Counted from the stretch's first letter, positions 45,901 through 55,331 are shown. The stretch: 64,000 nt of DNA from Pseudomonas viridiflava (GCF_001642795.1 NZ_LKEH01000043.1:303246-367245); one strand, 5' to 3'. Notes: a model not told the origin generated them from the letters alone. Numbers and translations: made by a program.

Positions 45901-48111
45901 ATGAAATTCGATACGCCTGCCAGCACCAATCCCATCGATCAGCTCAAGGTCATCGGCAAGCCTGCGGACCGCATCGACGGCAAGCTGAAGACCACCGGAA
46001 CCGCGACCTACGCTTACGAGCAGAATGCGGCCGTGAGCAATCCGGCTTACGGCTACGTGGTCGGAGCAGCCATCGGCAAAGGGCGGATTTCCTCGATTGA
46101 TTCGAGCGAGGCGCGCAAGGCATCCGGCGTGATCGCCATCGTCACTCACGAAAACGCCGGCAAGCTCGACCGGGGTGAGTTTTACGTCGACCGCGCACTG
46201 GCTGGCCCTCAGGTGGATCACTACCATCAGGCCGTTGCCGTCGTGGTCGCAGAGACCTTTGAGCAGGCGCGTGCCGCGTCCGCACTGCTTCGGGTGTACT
46301 ACGTTCGCGAACCCGGCTCGTTCGAATTGGCGGCGACGCTGGACTCAGCCAAGCCGCCACCGCCCTCTGGTTTCGGGCCGCCAGCACAGACCCGCATCGG
46401 CGATTTCGAGGCGGCATTCAGCGCAGCCGCATTTACGGTCGATGAGCGTTATTCCACGCCCGACCATGCCCACGCCATGATGGAGCCCCACGCCACCATC
46501 GCCCAATGGAACGGCAGCAAACTGACGCTCTGGACCTCCATCCAGCAAATGAACTGGGGTGTGCGGGACCTGGCGAAAACGCTGGGTATTCGCAAGGAAG
46601 ACATCCACATGATTTCGCCCTACATCGGCGGCGGTTTTGGTGGCAAGGGCACCATTCTGTGTGACGCGGTGCTGGCGTCGCTGGCCGCACGCGAGGCCAG
46701 ACGCCCTGTCAAGGTCACCCTGCCCCGCCCGCTGATGTTCAACAACCTGACCCACCGACCGGCGACCATTCAGCGAATCCGCATCGGGGCGGACAAGGAC
46801 GGCACCCTCACTGCAATAGGCCATGAAAGCTGGTCCGGCAACCTGCCAGGCGGCAGGCCCGAAGCGGCTACCGCATCGACCCGCGGGCTGTATGCGGGCG
46901 CCAACCGGATGACTCGCCTGAATCTGTCCGTGCTGGATCTGGCTGAAGGCAGCGCCATGCGTGCGCCGGGCGAAGCGCCGGGGATGATGGCGCTGGAAAT
47001 CGCCATGGACGAGCTGGCGGATAAGCTCGGCATCGATCCGGTGAAGTTTCGGGTCATGAACGACACTCAGGTCGATCCCGAACAGCCCACGCGGCCCTTC
47101 TCCAAACGCCAGCTTGTCGAGTGCCTGAACACCGGTGCCGAGCACTTCGGCTGGAACAAGCGCAACCCTGTGCCGGGCAAGGAAGTGCACGACGGCTGGC
47201 TGATCGGCATCGGCGTGGCGTCGGCGATCAGGGGCGCGCCGACCACCAAATCAGCCGCCCGCGTCCGGCTCGATCGTCAGGGTATCGTGAAGGTCGAGAC
47301 CGACATGACCGACATCGGAACAGGCACCTACACCATCATCGCCCAGACGGCAGCGGAGATGATGGGCGTGGACCTGGACCGCGTGGTCGTGCAGCTGGGC
47401 GATTCACGGTTTCCGGAATCGTCCGGCTCGGGCGGCCAATGGGGCGCTGCCTCATCGACGGCGGGCGTCTATGCCGCCTGCGTCAAGCTTCGCGAAGCTG
47501 TGGCCCGCACACTGGGACTCGATCCGCAGAAAGCCGAATTTGCCGAGGGTGAAGTGCGCGAAGGCGACACGCGCCTGCCTCTGGCTCAGGCTGCGGCGCA
47601 GGGCGAAATTCAAGCCGAGGACTTCATGGAATACGGCACCTTGGCCAAGGACTACGCTCAGCAGACCTTCGGCGCGCACTTCGTCGAAGTCGGCGTCAAC
47701 GCGGCGACAGGCGAGGTACGGATTCGCCGCCAGCTGGCGGTGTGTGCAGCGGGCAGAATTCTGAACCCCAAGACGGCCCGCAGCCAGATCATCGGCGGGA
47801 TGACCATGGGCGCAGGTGCTGCATTGATGGAAGATATGGTTGTGGACCACCGACTGGGATTCTTCGTCAACCACGACCTGGCGGGCTACGAAGTACCGGT
47901 GCATGCCGATATCCCGCATCAGGAGGTGATCTTTCTCGATGAAGTCGACGTGTACGCAACGCCGCTGAAAGCCAAGGGTGTGGGCGAGCTGGGCATTTCC
48001 GGCGCTGCCGCAGCGATTGCCAATGCCATCTACAACGCGACCGGCGTGAGGGTTCGGGACTACCCGATCACCCTGGACAAACTCATCGATCATTTGCCCG
48101 AAATCGTCTGA
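45901..48111 (+). CDS. paoC: Aldehyde oxidoreductase, molybdenum-binding subunit
   Basis: 736 aa large subunit of the xanthine oxidase family. Landmarks are PYIGGGFGGKG near residue 240, the MRAPGEAPG substrate-channel region, SGSGGQWGAASSTAG, and the catalytic glutamate in KGVGELGISGAA near the C-terminus. It would oxidise aldehydes to acids using a molybdenum cytosine dinucleotide cofactor. A 78-base gap separates it from paoB. No paoD/xdhC-like chaperone gene follows; a LysR gene does. Confidence 0.92.
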   Translation: MKFDTPASTNPIDQLKVIGKPADRIDGKLKTTGTATYAYEQNAAVSNPAYGYVVGAAIGKGRISSIDSSEARKASGVIAIVTHENAGKLDRGEFYVDRALAGPQVDHYHQAVAVVVAETFEQARAASALLRVYYVREPGSFELAATLDSAKPPPPSGFGPPAQTRIGDFEAAFSAAAFTVDERYSTPDHAHAMMEPHATIAQWNGSKLTLWTSIQQMNWGVRDLAKTLGIRKEDIHMISPYIGGGFGGKGTILCDAVLASLAAREARRPVKVTLPRPLMFNNLTHRPATIQRIRIGADKDGTLTAIGHESWSGNLPGGRPEAATASTRGLYAGANRMTRLNLSVLDLAEGSAMRAPGEAPGMMALEIAMDELADKLGIDPVKFRVMNDTQVDPEQPTRPFSKRQLVECLNTGAEHFGWNKRNPVPGKEVHDGWLIGIGVASAIRGAPTTKSAARVRLDRQGIVKVETDMTDIGTGTYTIIAQTAAEMMGVDLDRVVVQLGDSRFPESSGSGGQWGAASSTAGVYAACVKLREAVARTLGLDPQKAEFAEGEVREGDTRLPLAQAAAQGEIQAEDFMEYGTLAKDYAQQTFGAHFVEVGVNAATGEVRIRRQLAVCAAGRILNPKTARSQIIGGMTMGAGAALMEDMVVDHRLGFFVNHDLAGYEVPVHADIPHQEVIFLDEVDVYATPLKAKGVGELGISGAAAAIANAIYNATGVRVRDYPITLDKLIDHLPEIV

Positions 48112-48138
48112 TCCCTTACCTCGCCCATGGAGTGCTGA

Positions 48139-49053
48139 ATGCAACTGAGCCGCGCAAATCTGGCAGACATCGTCTATTTCCTCGCCATTGCGCGACATCA
48201 GAGCTTCAGCCGGGCGGGCCTTGAAGTCGGCATCAGTGCCTCGGCCCTCAGTCATGCAATGAAGGGGCTTGAGGCACGACTGGGTGTGCGTCTGCTCAAC
48301 CGCACCACCCGCAGCGTGACGCTGACGGTGGCAGGCGAAGAACTGCAGGGACTGATCAGTACCCCGGTGCATGATATCGGGCAGGCGCTGGAAGCCCTGA
48401 ATCGGCTACGTGACGAACCTGCCGGACGTATCCGCCTGAATGTCCTGAGCGATGGGGCCGAATTGCTGCTGGGGCCGGTCCTGCCGGTGTTCATCGAACG
48501 CTACCCGGACATCGAAATCGACCTGACCGTGACCAACAAGATGGTCGATGTGATCGGCGATGGGCATGACGCGGGCATCCGGTTTGGCGGCACCGTCCCG
48601 GAAGACATGATTGCCCAGCGGTTGTCGCCCGACATTGCCTGGGCGGTGGTCGGCACGCCCGATTACCTGCAGCGTTTCGGCACACCGACGCATCCCGAAG
48701 ACTTGAAGCAACACCGCTGCCTGCGCATTCGTCTGGGCAATGCCCGGCTTTACGACTGGCAGTTCATGAAGGATGGCCAGGCACTGGAGGTTGAGGTGCC
48801 GGGCACTGTCACGATCGATGAGACACGTATCGGCGTTGCGTTGGTCACCCGTGGCGCGGGGCTGATGTACGTGCCGGCTGCCATCGTCGAGCCCTACATC
48901 GCGGCCGGTTCATTGCAGCGCGTACTGGAAGACTGGACGCATGTGGATCCGGGTTTTCACGCTTATTACTCCAGCTTCAGGCAGGTGCCCGTCGGACTGC
49001 GTCTGCTGATCGAACTGATCCGCGAGCTGCAGCCCATGGGCGCCCTGCCCTGA
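48139..49053 (+). CDS. LysR-family regulator
   Basis: 304 aa. N-terminal HTH: HQSFSRAGLEVGISASALSHAMKGLEARLGVRLLNRTTRSV, followed by a periplasmic-binding-like effector domain. It lies 27 bases after paoC on the same strand, so it may control or be cotranscribed with the aldehyde oxidoreductase operon. Its effector is unknown. Confidence 0.9.
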   Translation: MQLSRANLADIVYFLAIARHQSFSRAGLEVGISASALSHAMKGLEARLGVRLLNRTTRSVTLTVAGEELQGLISTPVHDIGQALEALNRLRDEPAGRIRLNVLSDGAELLLGPVLPVFIERYPDIEIDLTVTNKMVDVIGDGHDAGIRFGGTVPEDMIAQRLSPDIAWAVVGTPDYLQRFGTPTHPEDLKQHRCLRIRLGNARLYDWQFMKDGQALEVEVPGTVTIDETRIGVALVTRGAGLMYVPAAIVEPYIAAGSLQRVLEDWTHVDPGFHAYYSSFRQVPVGLRLLIELIRELQPMGALP

Positions 49054-49061
49054 CGCTGCCC

Positions 49062-49853
49062 CTAACCTTCCTGACGCTTGCTGAATACGTCCTTGAACAC
49101 CGGCACCGCCGAGAACGTGTTCGGCCAGCCGGCATAAAACGCCAGTTGCGTGAGCATTTCAGAGGCTTCGCTCTGCTTCAGGCCGTTGTCCATGGCGCGA
49201 TTGAGGTGAAAGGTCACCTGTGCAACCTGCCCGTTGGCGACCAGCGAGCTGACGGTAATCAGGCTGCGGTCCCTGGGCGCCAGACCCGGCCGCAGCCATA
49301 GGTCGCGAAACAGCGCCCTGGTGGTGTATTCGACAAGTCCAAGGGCCACTGAACCGACGTTCTTGTCCACCTGCGCGACACGCGCCTGTTCGGTGGCCTC
49401 GTCGAGCGGCAACCGGGTCGGCGAGACCGGAGCCAGTTGATCGGCACCGATGTTGCGAGCAGCAAACACATCCTTCGCGATCAGAAGTGTCGCCTTGGCA
49501 TTACCCCAGCCCGAGTAATACGCCAGATGATTGATGGTTTCCGAAAGCTCCAACGGCGTTACGCCATTGTCCAGCGCCCTATTGAAGTGGTACGCCATCT
49601 CGACCGTCTGACCTCGCGAGATCAGCACGGCCACGGTCACCAGGCTTCTGTCACGCGGGGACAGACCAGGGCGTTTCCAGACCTCGCCCAGCAGCAATAC
49701 GTCGGTATTATGGGCCAGCGCCGGAGACACGGCGCGTGCGTCGTCGGGCGTGGGAACTGCAGGTAAATTCATGTTGGAAAGTCCTTTGTCAGTGGCGGCA
49801 CAGGCGGTGAGCAGAACGGTAAAGGTCGAGAGCATCAGTTTGCCGACCGTCAT
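49062..49853 (-). CDS. Carboxymuconolactone decarboxylase-family exported protein, two domains
   Basis: 263 aa from ATG 49851-49853. A lipoprotein-type signal (VLLTACAATD) is followed by two CMD domains (RDRSLVTVAVLISRGQ... and RDRSLITVSSLVANGQ...). Neither carries the CxxC of AhpD-like members, so peroxidase activity is unlikely. The start overlaps the stop of the cupin gene (ATGA). The pair may act on a periplasmic metabolite; the function is open. Confidence 0.85.
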   Translation of the reverse strand: MTVGKLMLSTFTVLLTACAATDKGLSNMNLPAVPTPDDARAVSPALAHNTDVLLLGEVWKRPGLSPRDRSLVTVAVLISRGQTVEMAYHFNRALDNGVTPLELSETINHLAYYSGWGNAKATLLIAKDVFAARNIGADQLAPVSPTRLPLDEATEQARVAQVDKNVGSVALGLVEYTTRALFRDLWLRPGLAPRDRSLITVSSLVANGQVAQVTFHLNRAMDNGLKQSEASEMLTQLAFYAGWPNTFSAVPVFKDVFSKRQEG

Positions 49854-50341
49854 CGTTTCGCCTCGTACTGCGCATCCGTGACCGGCTCCAGCCATTCGAC
49901 GTTCTTACCGTCCTGCGCTTCCTGAATGGCCATGTGCGTCATGCCGGTGGTGGACGTCGCCCCATGCCAGTGCTTGACACCCGGCGGTGTCCAGATCACA
50001 TCGCCCGGCCGGATCACCTGCTTCTCGCCACCCTCCTGCTGTATCCAGCCCGTACCCGCGGTCACGACCAGATTCTGTCCCAGCGGATGGGTGTGCCACA
50101 TGGATCGAGCGCCTGGCTGGAACGTCACGTAGGCGGCGGATACGCGTGAAGGTGCGCTTGCGGGAAACAACGGATCGATACGGGCTGCACCGACAAACGT
50201 TGCCGGTGCGCCCGCGACGGACGCCTGCTCGCCGTTGCGGACAATATTCATGGCCGACCCGCTGGACGCATCGGCGGCGTTTGCGCTCAACGGTGACATC
50301 AGGATCGAGGCCAGGGTCGATAACGCTGCGAGTGTTCTCAT
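49850..50341 (-). CDS. Exported cupin-domain protein
   Basis: 163 aa with a signal peptide (STLASILMSPLSANA). A single cupin barrel carries metal-ligand histidines in WHTHPLGQ and KHWHG and a PGDVIWTPPGVKHWH core. Secreted cupins of this kind are often encoded with CMD proteins, as here. Substrate unknown. Confidence 0.87.
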   Translation of the reverse strand: MRTLAALSTLASILMSPLSANAADASSGSAMNIVRNGEQASVAGAPATFVGAARIDPLFPASAPSRVSAAYVTFQPGARSMWHTHPLGQNLVVTAGTGWIQQEGGEKQVIRPGDVIWTPPGVKHWHGATSTTGMTHMAIQEAQDGKNVEWLEPVTDAQYEAKR

Positions 50342-50400
50342 CGGTAAGCTCCTGCTAACGGGTAATCGATACCTACGTTAGTGGACAGCCCACCATGCGA

Positions 50401-51408
50401 CTACCGGCCCCCTGTCTCATGAACCGATGAGCCGCACTCATCAATCAGCCGGTTTCTGCCGCACGTCACGCTGGGGTGCTCAAAGAAGGCTTCAAGGTAG
50501 TACTTGCAGAAGACGTGATAGTTGGTGAACCCGCACAGTTCGGCGACCTGTCTGGGGCTTTGATTGTTACTTGAAACGGATAATAGACGCCGCGCCTTGT
50601 TTATCCGTACCGACCTGAGAAAAGCGATAGGCGTGGTGTTCCTGTAGCGTTTGAACCCGGACTGTAATGAACGCACGCTGAGACCGGCGTGCACCGCCAC
50701 TTCTCCGACCGTCAGATGAGGATCGGTGTTGTGCTCCATGAAATCCATTGCCAGCTTTATCGAATGCGGCGTGGGTGTGGTGTTGGCCGACGTGCCTGTC
50801 ATCGCCCGGCTGTAATTATTGTCGAAATTGGACAACACGAAACCGATCAGACTTTCCTTCAAACTGTTTGCCACATTGATCAATGGCGTTCGCGAGTGGG
50901 TCATTACCTCGAACAGCGTATCCACCAACCTCAGAATGATAGTGATCTGTGCGGCACTGGCGGCGCCCCGACTGAAATAGATCCGTGTTTTAGGAGGGGC
51001 ACCGATGAGTAACGTCAGGTACTTGAGCATGTCTGAATGGGCAAAATAAAGGGTGGTGTAGCGCACGCCAGGCGCATACGCGGCCTGGAACACCTCCCGC
51101 TGATCCACTAACGCTATCGAGCCGGGTGCAACTTTATAACGGCCTGTCCGTGTCTGCCAGTTGAGCGAACCTGCGTGAGGAATGGTCATCAGAAAACCAT
51201 CCATGACATTGGTCGTTTGGTAACCCCAGCCAGACTGACTCAGCGAGTTGGCAACAAAGGAGTTGCCCAGCAGGCAGACACGTTTGCAGTAATCGAAGCG
51301 GCCCTGTTCGCCGGGACTGATTGACATAAAATTGTCATAAAGCTGGAAGTGCTCGGAGGCTCTTTCGACGTCCCGAATTTCAAGCCCGGTTAAATAATAC
51401 GTATCCAC
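50401..51408 (-). CDS. AraC-family regulator
   Basis: 335 aa. An N-terminal AraC-binding-like domain (about 30-190) is followed by two C-terminal HTH motifs (LTVGEVAVHAGLSVRSLQSGFKRY and QVAELCGFTNYHVFCKYYLEAFFEHP). It lies 60 bases downstream of the cupin start and is transcribed towards it, so it could regulate the cupin/CMD pair; this is only positional inference. Confidence 0.88.
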   Translation of the reverse strand: MDTYYLTGLEIRDVERASEHFQLYDNFMSISPGEQGRFDYCKRVCLLGNSFVANSLSQSGWGYQTTNVMDGFLMTIPHAGSLNWQTRTGRYKVAPGSIALVDQREVFQAAYAPGVRYTTLYFAHSDMLKYLTLLIGAPPKTRIYFSRGAASAAQITIILRLVDTLFEVMTHSRTPLINVANSLKESLIGFVLSNFDNNYSRAMTGTSANTTPTPHSIKLAMDFMEHNTDPHLTVGEVAVHAGLSVRSLQSGFKRYRNTTPIAFLRSVRINKARRLLSVSSNNQSPRQVAELCGFTNYHVFCKYYLEAFFEHPSVTCGRNRLIDECGSSVHETGGR

Positions 51409-51631
51409 TTACCCACATGACCCCTGCGTTCTCGACCCGCGTCAGTGTACGCCGGAAACTCTGACAGAAAACCATCCCGATCATGTGACCGCTGTAACGA
51501 AAGTCCGACATCAAAAAAAGCGCACGCTTTCAAGAAAAGCGCGGGTTTAATTGTTCCCAGGGATAGCGTCTTACAGGGCGTCGGGATAGCGTAAATATCA
51601 GAAGGCCACTAACTGATGACTGGAGCCGTTC

Positions 51632-52069
51632 ATGATGAAGTCCACTTGTTATGACGATGAGGCTGCTATTCGATACCGACAGTTTACTGACCAGATCATC
51701 AATGAAGTCAGCGCTATCCTCTTTTCAGTTCGCACCCTGGAAAACCGGTTTTCGTTGATCAGCCAGTCCGTAGCCCAAACCATCGAAACCCTGAGCAGGC
51801 ACGATCAAGACCTGCCCGCACTGATTGCAAGGCGTGATCTGAGGCGATTCCTGACTTCACTGGAAGCTCTGAAAGACAAGGTGAGGCTCAACCTGACGCT
51901 GGTGATTCAAAGTGCAAGGGCCTCGATCCGATTGACCCTACAGCAACTCGACGAACTGTCGGGATCGGAAAACATCGCGGTGGACACACAGCGTCAAGCC
52001 AGGCTGCAGGAGTGCATCGCCGTGCTCAATCGGCTGGATCATGAACTCGTGAACGCGGCTATCACCTGA
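51632..52069 (+). CDS. Hypothetical helical cytoplasmic protein
   Basis: 145 aa, no signal peptide or membrane segment. Predominantly helical, with heptad-like stretches (ISQSVAQTIETLSRHD, IRLTLQQLDELSG). I do not recognise it. It precedes the soluble chemoreceptor-like gene by about 110 bases and has a different codon flavour from the NRPS region. Confidence 0.65.
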   Translation: MMKSTCYDDEAAIRYRQFTDQIINEVSAILFSVRTLENRFSLISQSVAQTIETLSRHDQDLPALIARRDLRRFLTSLEALKDKVRLNLTLVIQSARASIRLTLQQLDELSGSENIAVDTQRQARLQECIAVLNRLDHELVNAAIT

Positions 52070-52181
52070 CACTTTTTTCTGTTGCACGATTGCAGGACAT
52101 GCACTTGACGCGGTCTACCAGTGGCCATGTCTTTTAATAGCGATCGTTTTATCACTCAGTCTATTTATGCCGGAGAGCACC

Positions 52182-53498
52182 ATGTTTTTAATGAAGAAAA
52201 ACAAGAATAAGGTCACCCCCTCGCCTGAAGATGCAGCCGGCCGGGAAATCATTGCACAGGCCATTAACCAGACCATGGCGATGGCAAGGATCGACATCAA
52301 CGGTTTTATCACTCACGCCAATGAAAAGTTCGCAGGTGCACTGGCCTGCACGGTCGAACAGGTCGTGAGCATGAGCGAAGCTGACTTTCATGTTCGAAAC
52401 CAACCTTGCACTGGATTTCGAGAGGCGTTCGCACTTGGTAAGTGTATTTTCGGCACATTCAGAAGAGTGGCAAAAACAGGAGTTTCTGTCTGGTTCGAGG
52501 GCAGCTATACGCCGCTGCGCGACGAAAAGGGATTGATCGACGGTGTCATCTTCTACGGCATTGATATCTCCAGCACCGTTTCGCAGGCACTGAAGGCTCG
52601 CAGTATCATGAATGCGCTGAGTCTGGCGACGGCAATGATTGAATTCGATCCACAGGGAAACATTCTCGAAGCCAATGAAAACTTCCTCAAAGTTATGGGA
52701 TATTCGGCCAGCGACCTGAACGGCAAGCATCATCGGCTGTTCTGCGACCGGGACTTTGTCGACAGCCCTCAATACACAGATTTTTGGGACAGACTGCGGA
52801 CGGGTCGTTTTTCAAGTGGTCTTTACAAGCGGCTCGACAAAAAAGGCAACACCGTCTGGCTGGAAGCTTCTTACACCCCAGTCTTCAACGCCGACGGCGA
52901 ACTTTACAAAGTGGTCAAATTCGCCAGCGACGTCACCATCCGTGTGCAGAAAGCGGAGAAAGAGTCCCAAGGCGCATCCCAGGCCTATCTGATCAGCAGA
53001 AGGACCGAGACGCTGGTGGAATCGGGGTCGACGATCATCAACGACACCGTCAGCGAGATGCAGAAAATCTCGCAGAGCATCGAACATTCCGCACAACTCG
53101 TCGCCCAGTTGGGAAACCGCTCCGAACATATCACCAAGATCGTCAACACGATAAAGAACATTGCTGACCAAACCAACCTGCTGGCACTCAATGCCGCCAT
53201 CGAAGCCGCGCGTGCGGGTGAGCAAGGACGGGGGTTTGCGGTGGTGGCCGACGAAGTACGGCAACTGGCGAGTCGTACGAGCCAATCCACCACGGAAATC
53301 GCCAAGATGATTGCCGTGATCCTTCAGGAGACGCGCACGGCAGTGGACAGCATCAACCTGTCCAAGGGCGCGGCAGAACGCGGGGTCCAGCTGGCCAATG
53401 CGGCAGGCGATGCAATGGCAGGCGTGCGAGAAGGCACACAGAGTGCGGTGATGGCAGTCAGTGCAGTTGCCAACAAAGCTGGCGCCATTACGCCCTGA
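52182..53498 (+). CDS. Soluble PAS-PAS methyl-accepting protein (BdlA-like layout)
   Basis: 438 aa from ATG 52182, seven bases after GGAG. Two PAS domains (about 20-130 and 145-250) are followed by an MCP signalling domain with the conserved hairpin tip (NLLALNAAIEAARAGEQGRGFAVVADEVRQLA). There is no transmembrane segment, so it should sense redox or oxygen in the cytoplasm. Its layout and length match P. aeruginosa BdlA, which controls biofilm dispersal; this link is inference. Confidence 0.88.
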   Translation: MFLMKKNKNKVTPSPEDAAGREIIAQAINQTMAMARIDINGFITHANEKFAGALACTVEQVVSMSEADFHVRNQPCTGFREAFALGKCIFGTFRRVAKTGVSVWFEGSYTPLRDEKGLIDGVIFYGIDISSTVSQALKARSIMNALSLATAMIEFDPQGNILEANENFLKVMGYSASDLNGKHHRLFCDRDFVDSPQYTDFWDRLRTGRFSSGLYKRLDKKGNTVWLEASYTPVFNADGELYKVVKFASDVTIRVQKAEKESQGASQAYLISRRTETLVESGSTIINDTVSEMQKISQSIEHSAQLVAQLGNRSEHITKIVNTIKNIADQTNLLALNAAIEAARAGEQGRGFAVVADEVRQLASRTSQSTTEIAKMIAVILQETRTAVDSINLSKGAAERGVQLANAAGDAMAGVREGTQSAVMAVSAVANKAGAITP

Positions 53499-53665
53499 GA
53501 GCAGACGTCAGGCAGTCGTGCATCGACGATACCGGGCCTGAGGCATCGCACTGGGACGCAGCCATTCACCACCGTTCGTCGATGATGCCCGGATCCGACT
53601 AAACCACCAGGCACGTGTCTTTTCTACACCCTCATCTGATCATTGAATCAACGAGGTGATTAATA

Positions 53666-54598
53666 ATGAAAGCCATCAGAATTGCAGCGTTTGGCGGCCC
53701 TGATGAGATGTCGGTGCAGGAGGTGGAAAGACCCCAGGCGCAACCGGGCGAAGTGCTGGTGAAAGTCATCATGGCCGGCATCAACCCGGTCGATTACAAG
53801 ATACGTGAAGGTGAGTACCCCGAAGTCAAAGAAGATCGCCTGCCGCTGACCCTTGGCCGTGAAGTGGCCGGGGTGGTCGTGCAGACAGGCGACGGTGTGC
53901 TGGAGCTCAATGAGGGTGACCGTGTATTCGGCATGATCGGGGCAGACGGTGGCTACGCTGAATACGCCCGCGTACCCGCCGAGCATCTGGCGCGCATTCC
54001 CGACGCACTGGACTGGCAGACCGCGGCGGGCCTGCCCTTGGCGGGCCACACAGCCTGGCAGGCACTGGTCGAGCACGGGCACATCGAACAGGGCCACAAG
54101 GTGCTGATACACGGCGGCAGCGGCGGCGTCGGGCATCTGGCGGTTCAGTTTGCCAAGGTCAAAGGCGCCGAGGTGTACGCAACCGCTTCGGCCGAGGGCC
54201 TGCAGTTTCTCGAGTCGCTGGGGGTGGATCGCGCCATTGATTACAAGGCCGAACGCTTCGAAGACATCTGCAAAGATTTTGATCTGGTGATAGACCTGAT
54301 CGGTGGCGAGACCCAGTCGCGTTCATGGCAGGTACTAGGCGAAGGCGGACGGCTGGTCTCGACACTGGAAATGCCCGACGCCAATCATCCGCAGGCGGCC
54401 GGTAAAACCGGAACACGTTTCATCGCCGATCCTCGCGGCCAGGAGCTTGCCGAGATGGCCGGTTATGTTGACGCTGGCGAGGTCTCGGTCGTGATCGCGC
54501 AGACGTTTGCGTTGGAGCACGCCAGGGAAGCGCTGGATTACCTTGCCAATGAGCATGTACATGGCAAGGTCCTGTTACGGGTTCACGAAGGCACCTGA
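53666..54598 (+). CDS. NADP-dependent zinc-free alcohol dehydrogenase/quinone oxidoreductase
   Basis: 310 aa MDR-family enzyme. N-terminal GroES-like fold, then the nucleotide-binding GGSGGVGHLAVQFAK. No catalytic zinc cysteines, so it is of the quinone oxidoreductase type. Start ATG after AACGAGGTG. Isolated gene; substrate unknown. Confidence 0.87.
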   Translation: MKAIRIAAFGGPDEMSVQEVERPQAQPGEVLVKVIMAGINPVDYKIREGEYPEVKEDRLPLTLGREVAGVVVQTGDGVLELNEGDRVFGMIGADGGYAEYARVPAEHLARIPDALDWQTAAGLPLAGHTAWQALVEHGHIEQGHKVLIHGGSGGVGHLAVQFAKVKGAEVYATASAEGLQFLESLGVDRAIDYKAERFEDICKDFDLVIDLIGGETQSRSWQVLGEGGRLVSTLEMPDANHPQAAGKTGTRFIADPRGQELAEMAGYVDAGEVSVVIAQTFALEHAREALDYLANEHVHGKVLLRVHEGT

Positions 54599-54701
54599 CG
54601 GTCGGAGGCGGCGGCGAGCATCGCCTCGTCGCTGCCCAACGCGTCTTTCGAGGGAGATGATCATGACAGGCAGCGTCGCCAGAACAGATGCCTCAAAACG
54701 C

Positions 54702-54723
54702 AAAAAACCCGCCGAAGCGGGTC
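54702..54723 (-). terminator. Rho-independent terminator of RsmX copy 1
   Basis: GACCCGC-TTC-GGCGGGT stem followed by TTTTTT, read on the minus strand. The T run is on the minus strand, so it ends the small RNA and not the upstream plus-strand oxidoreductase gene. Confidence 0.85.
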
Positions 54724-54826
54724 GTTTTGCGAAACATGACCATCCCGACATCCTGTCAGTAGCCTCCTGGCAATGGTCGATCCTCCCTGATCGCTGCACC
54801 GTTCCTTCGCTGCAGCTGTTGAATTG
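54702..54826 (-). ncRNA. rsmX: RsmX-like small RNA, copy 1
   Basis: On the minus strand, about 125 nt run from near 54826 to the U-run of a terminator (stem CCCGC-TTCG-GCGGG, then six T, ending near 54702). The transcript carries repeated GGA motifs, many in hairpin-loop context: GAAGGAAC, AGGGAGGATC, CCAGGAGGC, ACAGGATG, CGGGATGG. This is the pattern of Gac-controlled RsmX/Y/Z RNAs, which sequester RsmA/CsrA. P. syringae is known to carry several rsmX copies. A second copy lies at 56228. Ends are estimated from the terminator and a weak -10 (ATAGGT, 54833-54838). Confidence 0.8.
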
Positions 54827-54876
54827 GATCCTACCTATGCTTGAGGTCAGTGCAAAGAGCCAATGACGTCTGCGCG

Positions 54877-54896
54877 TGTAAGTCTTTCGCTATAGG
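54877..54896 (-). promoter_or_regulatory. Putative GacA-type upstream activating sequence of RsmX copy 1
   Basis: On the minus strand AGCGAAAGACTTACA provides the right half (CTTACA) of the TGTAAG-N6-CTTACA element; the left half is degenerate. An almost identical element lies at the same distance (51 bases) from copy 2, showing conservation. Confidence 0.55.
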
Positions 54897-54907
54897 GCTG
54901 CAAATGC

Positions 54908-55309
54908 TCACTCACACCGCACGCAGACCTGCTCGAACCAGGACGAGAAATCCGGCCATTTCTCATTGGTAGGCCCGTTGTGAGACCAGTATTTGACTTC
55001 ACCTTTCTGTGAAACACAGAAATAGTCGCCATTGTCTTCAATAAAGGGCAGCCATTTTTTCGGAAGCTTGAATTGATTCCATGCCGCGTGGGCAATCTCG
55101 AACAGGTCGACATGACTGGAACCGGGAAGGATAACGGCCGGTTCGAAACTGGCATTCGCAACGTCGCTGCCGCTCTTGAGAAAATCTATGTAAGCGGCAG
55201 GAAAAGGAAAATTCAAGCTGCGCTCGGCCTTGGCGATTTCAGCATCGGTGGGTACACGAAACGGGTCAGTGATCAAATTGAAAGTACCTTCCTGAAAATT
55301 ACACTCCAC
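54908..55309 (-). CDS. SMI1/KNR4-family protein
   Basis: 133 aa, GTG start at 55309. An in-frame TTG at 55276, ten bases after AGGAAGG, is a better supported ribosome site and would shorten it by 11 residues. The SMI1/KNR4 fold is recognised from PTDAEIAKAERSLNFPFPAAYIDFL and the late WPDFSSWFEQV. Members are often immunity proteins of contact-dependent or type VI toxins, but no toxin gene is next to it. It is flanked by an RsmX copy and a repeat element. Confidence 0.8.
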   Translation of the reverse strand: MECNFQEGTFNLITDPFRVPTDAEIAKAERSLNFPFPAAYIDFLKSGSDVANASFEPAVILPGSSHVDLFEIAHAAWNQFKLPKKWLPFIEDNGDYFCVSQKGEVKYWSHNGPTNEKWPDFSSWFEQVCVRCE

Positions 55310-55331
55310 CAGCTTAGCAAGAACTGCATGG

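Noticed and set aside
54702..54723. Terminator of the plus-strand oxidoreductase gene
   Set aside because: The T run is on the minus strand, so it belongs to the minus-strand RNA.
54663..54866. Small plus-strand ORF of 67 codons
   Set aside because: It runs through the RsmX terminator and promoter, and its similarity to the second locus follows the RNA, not a protein.
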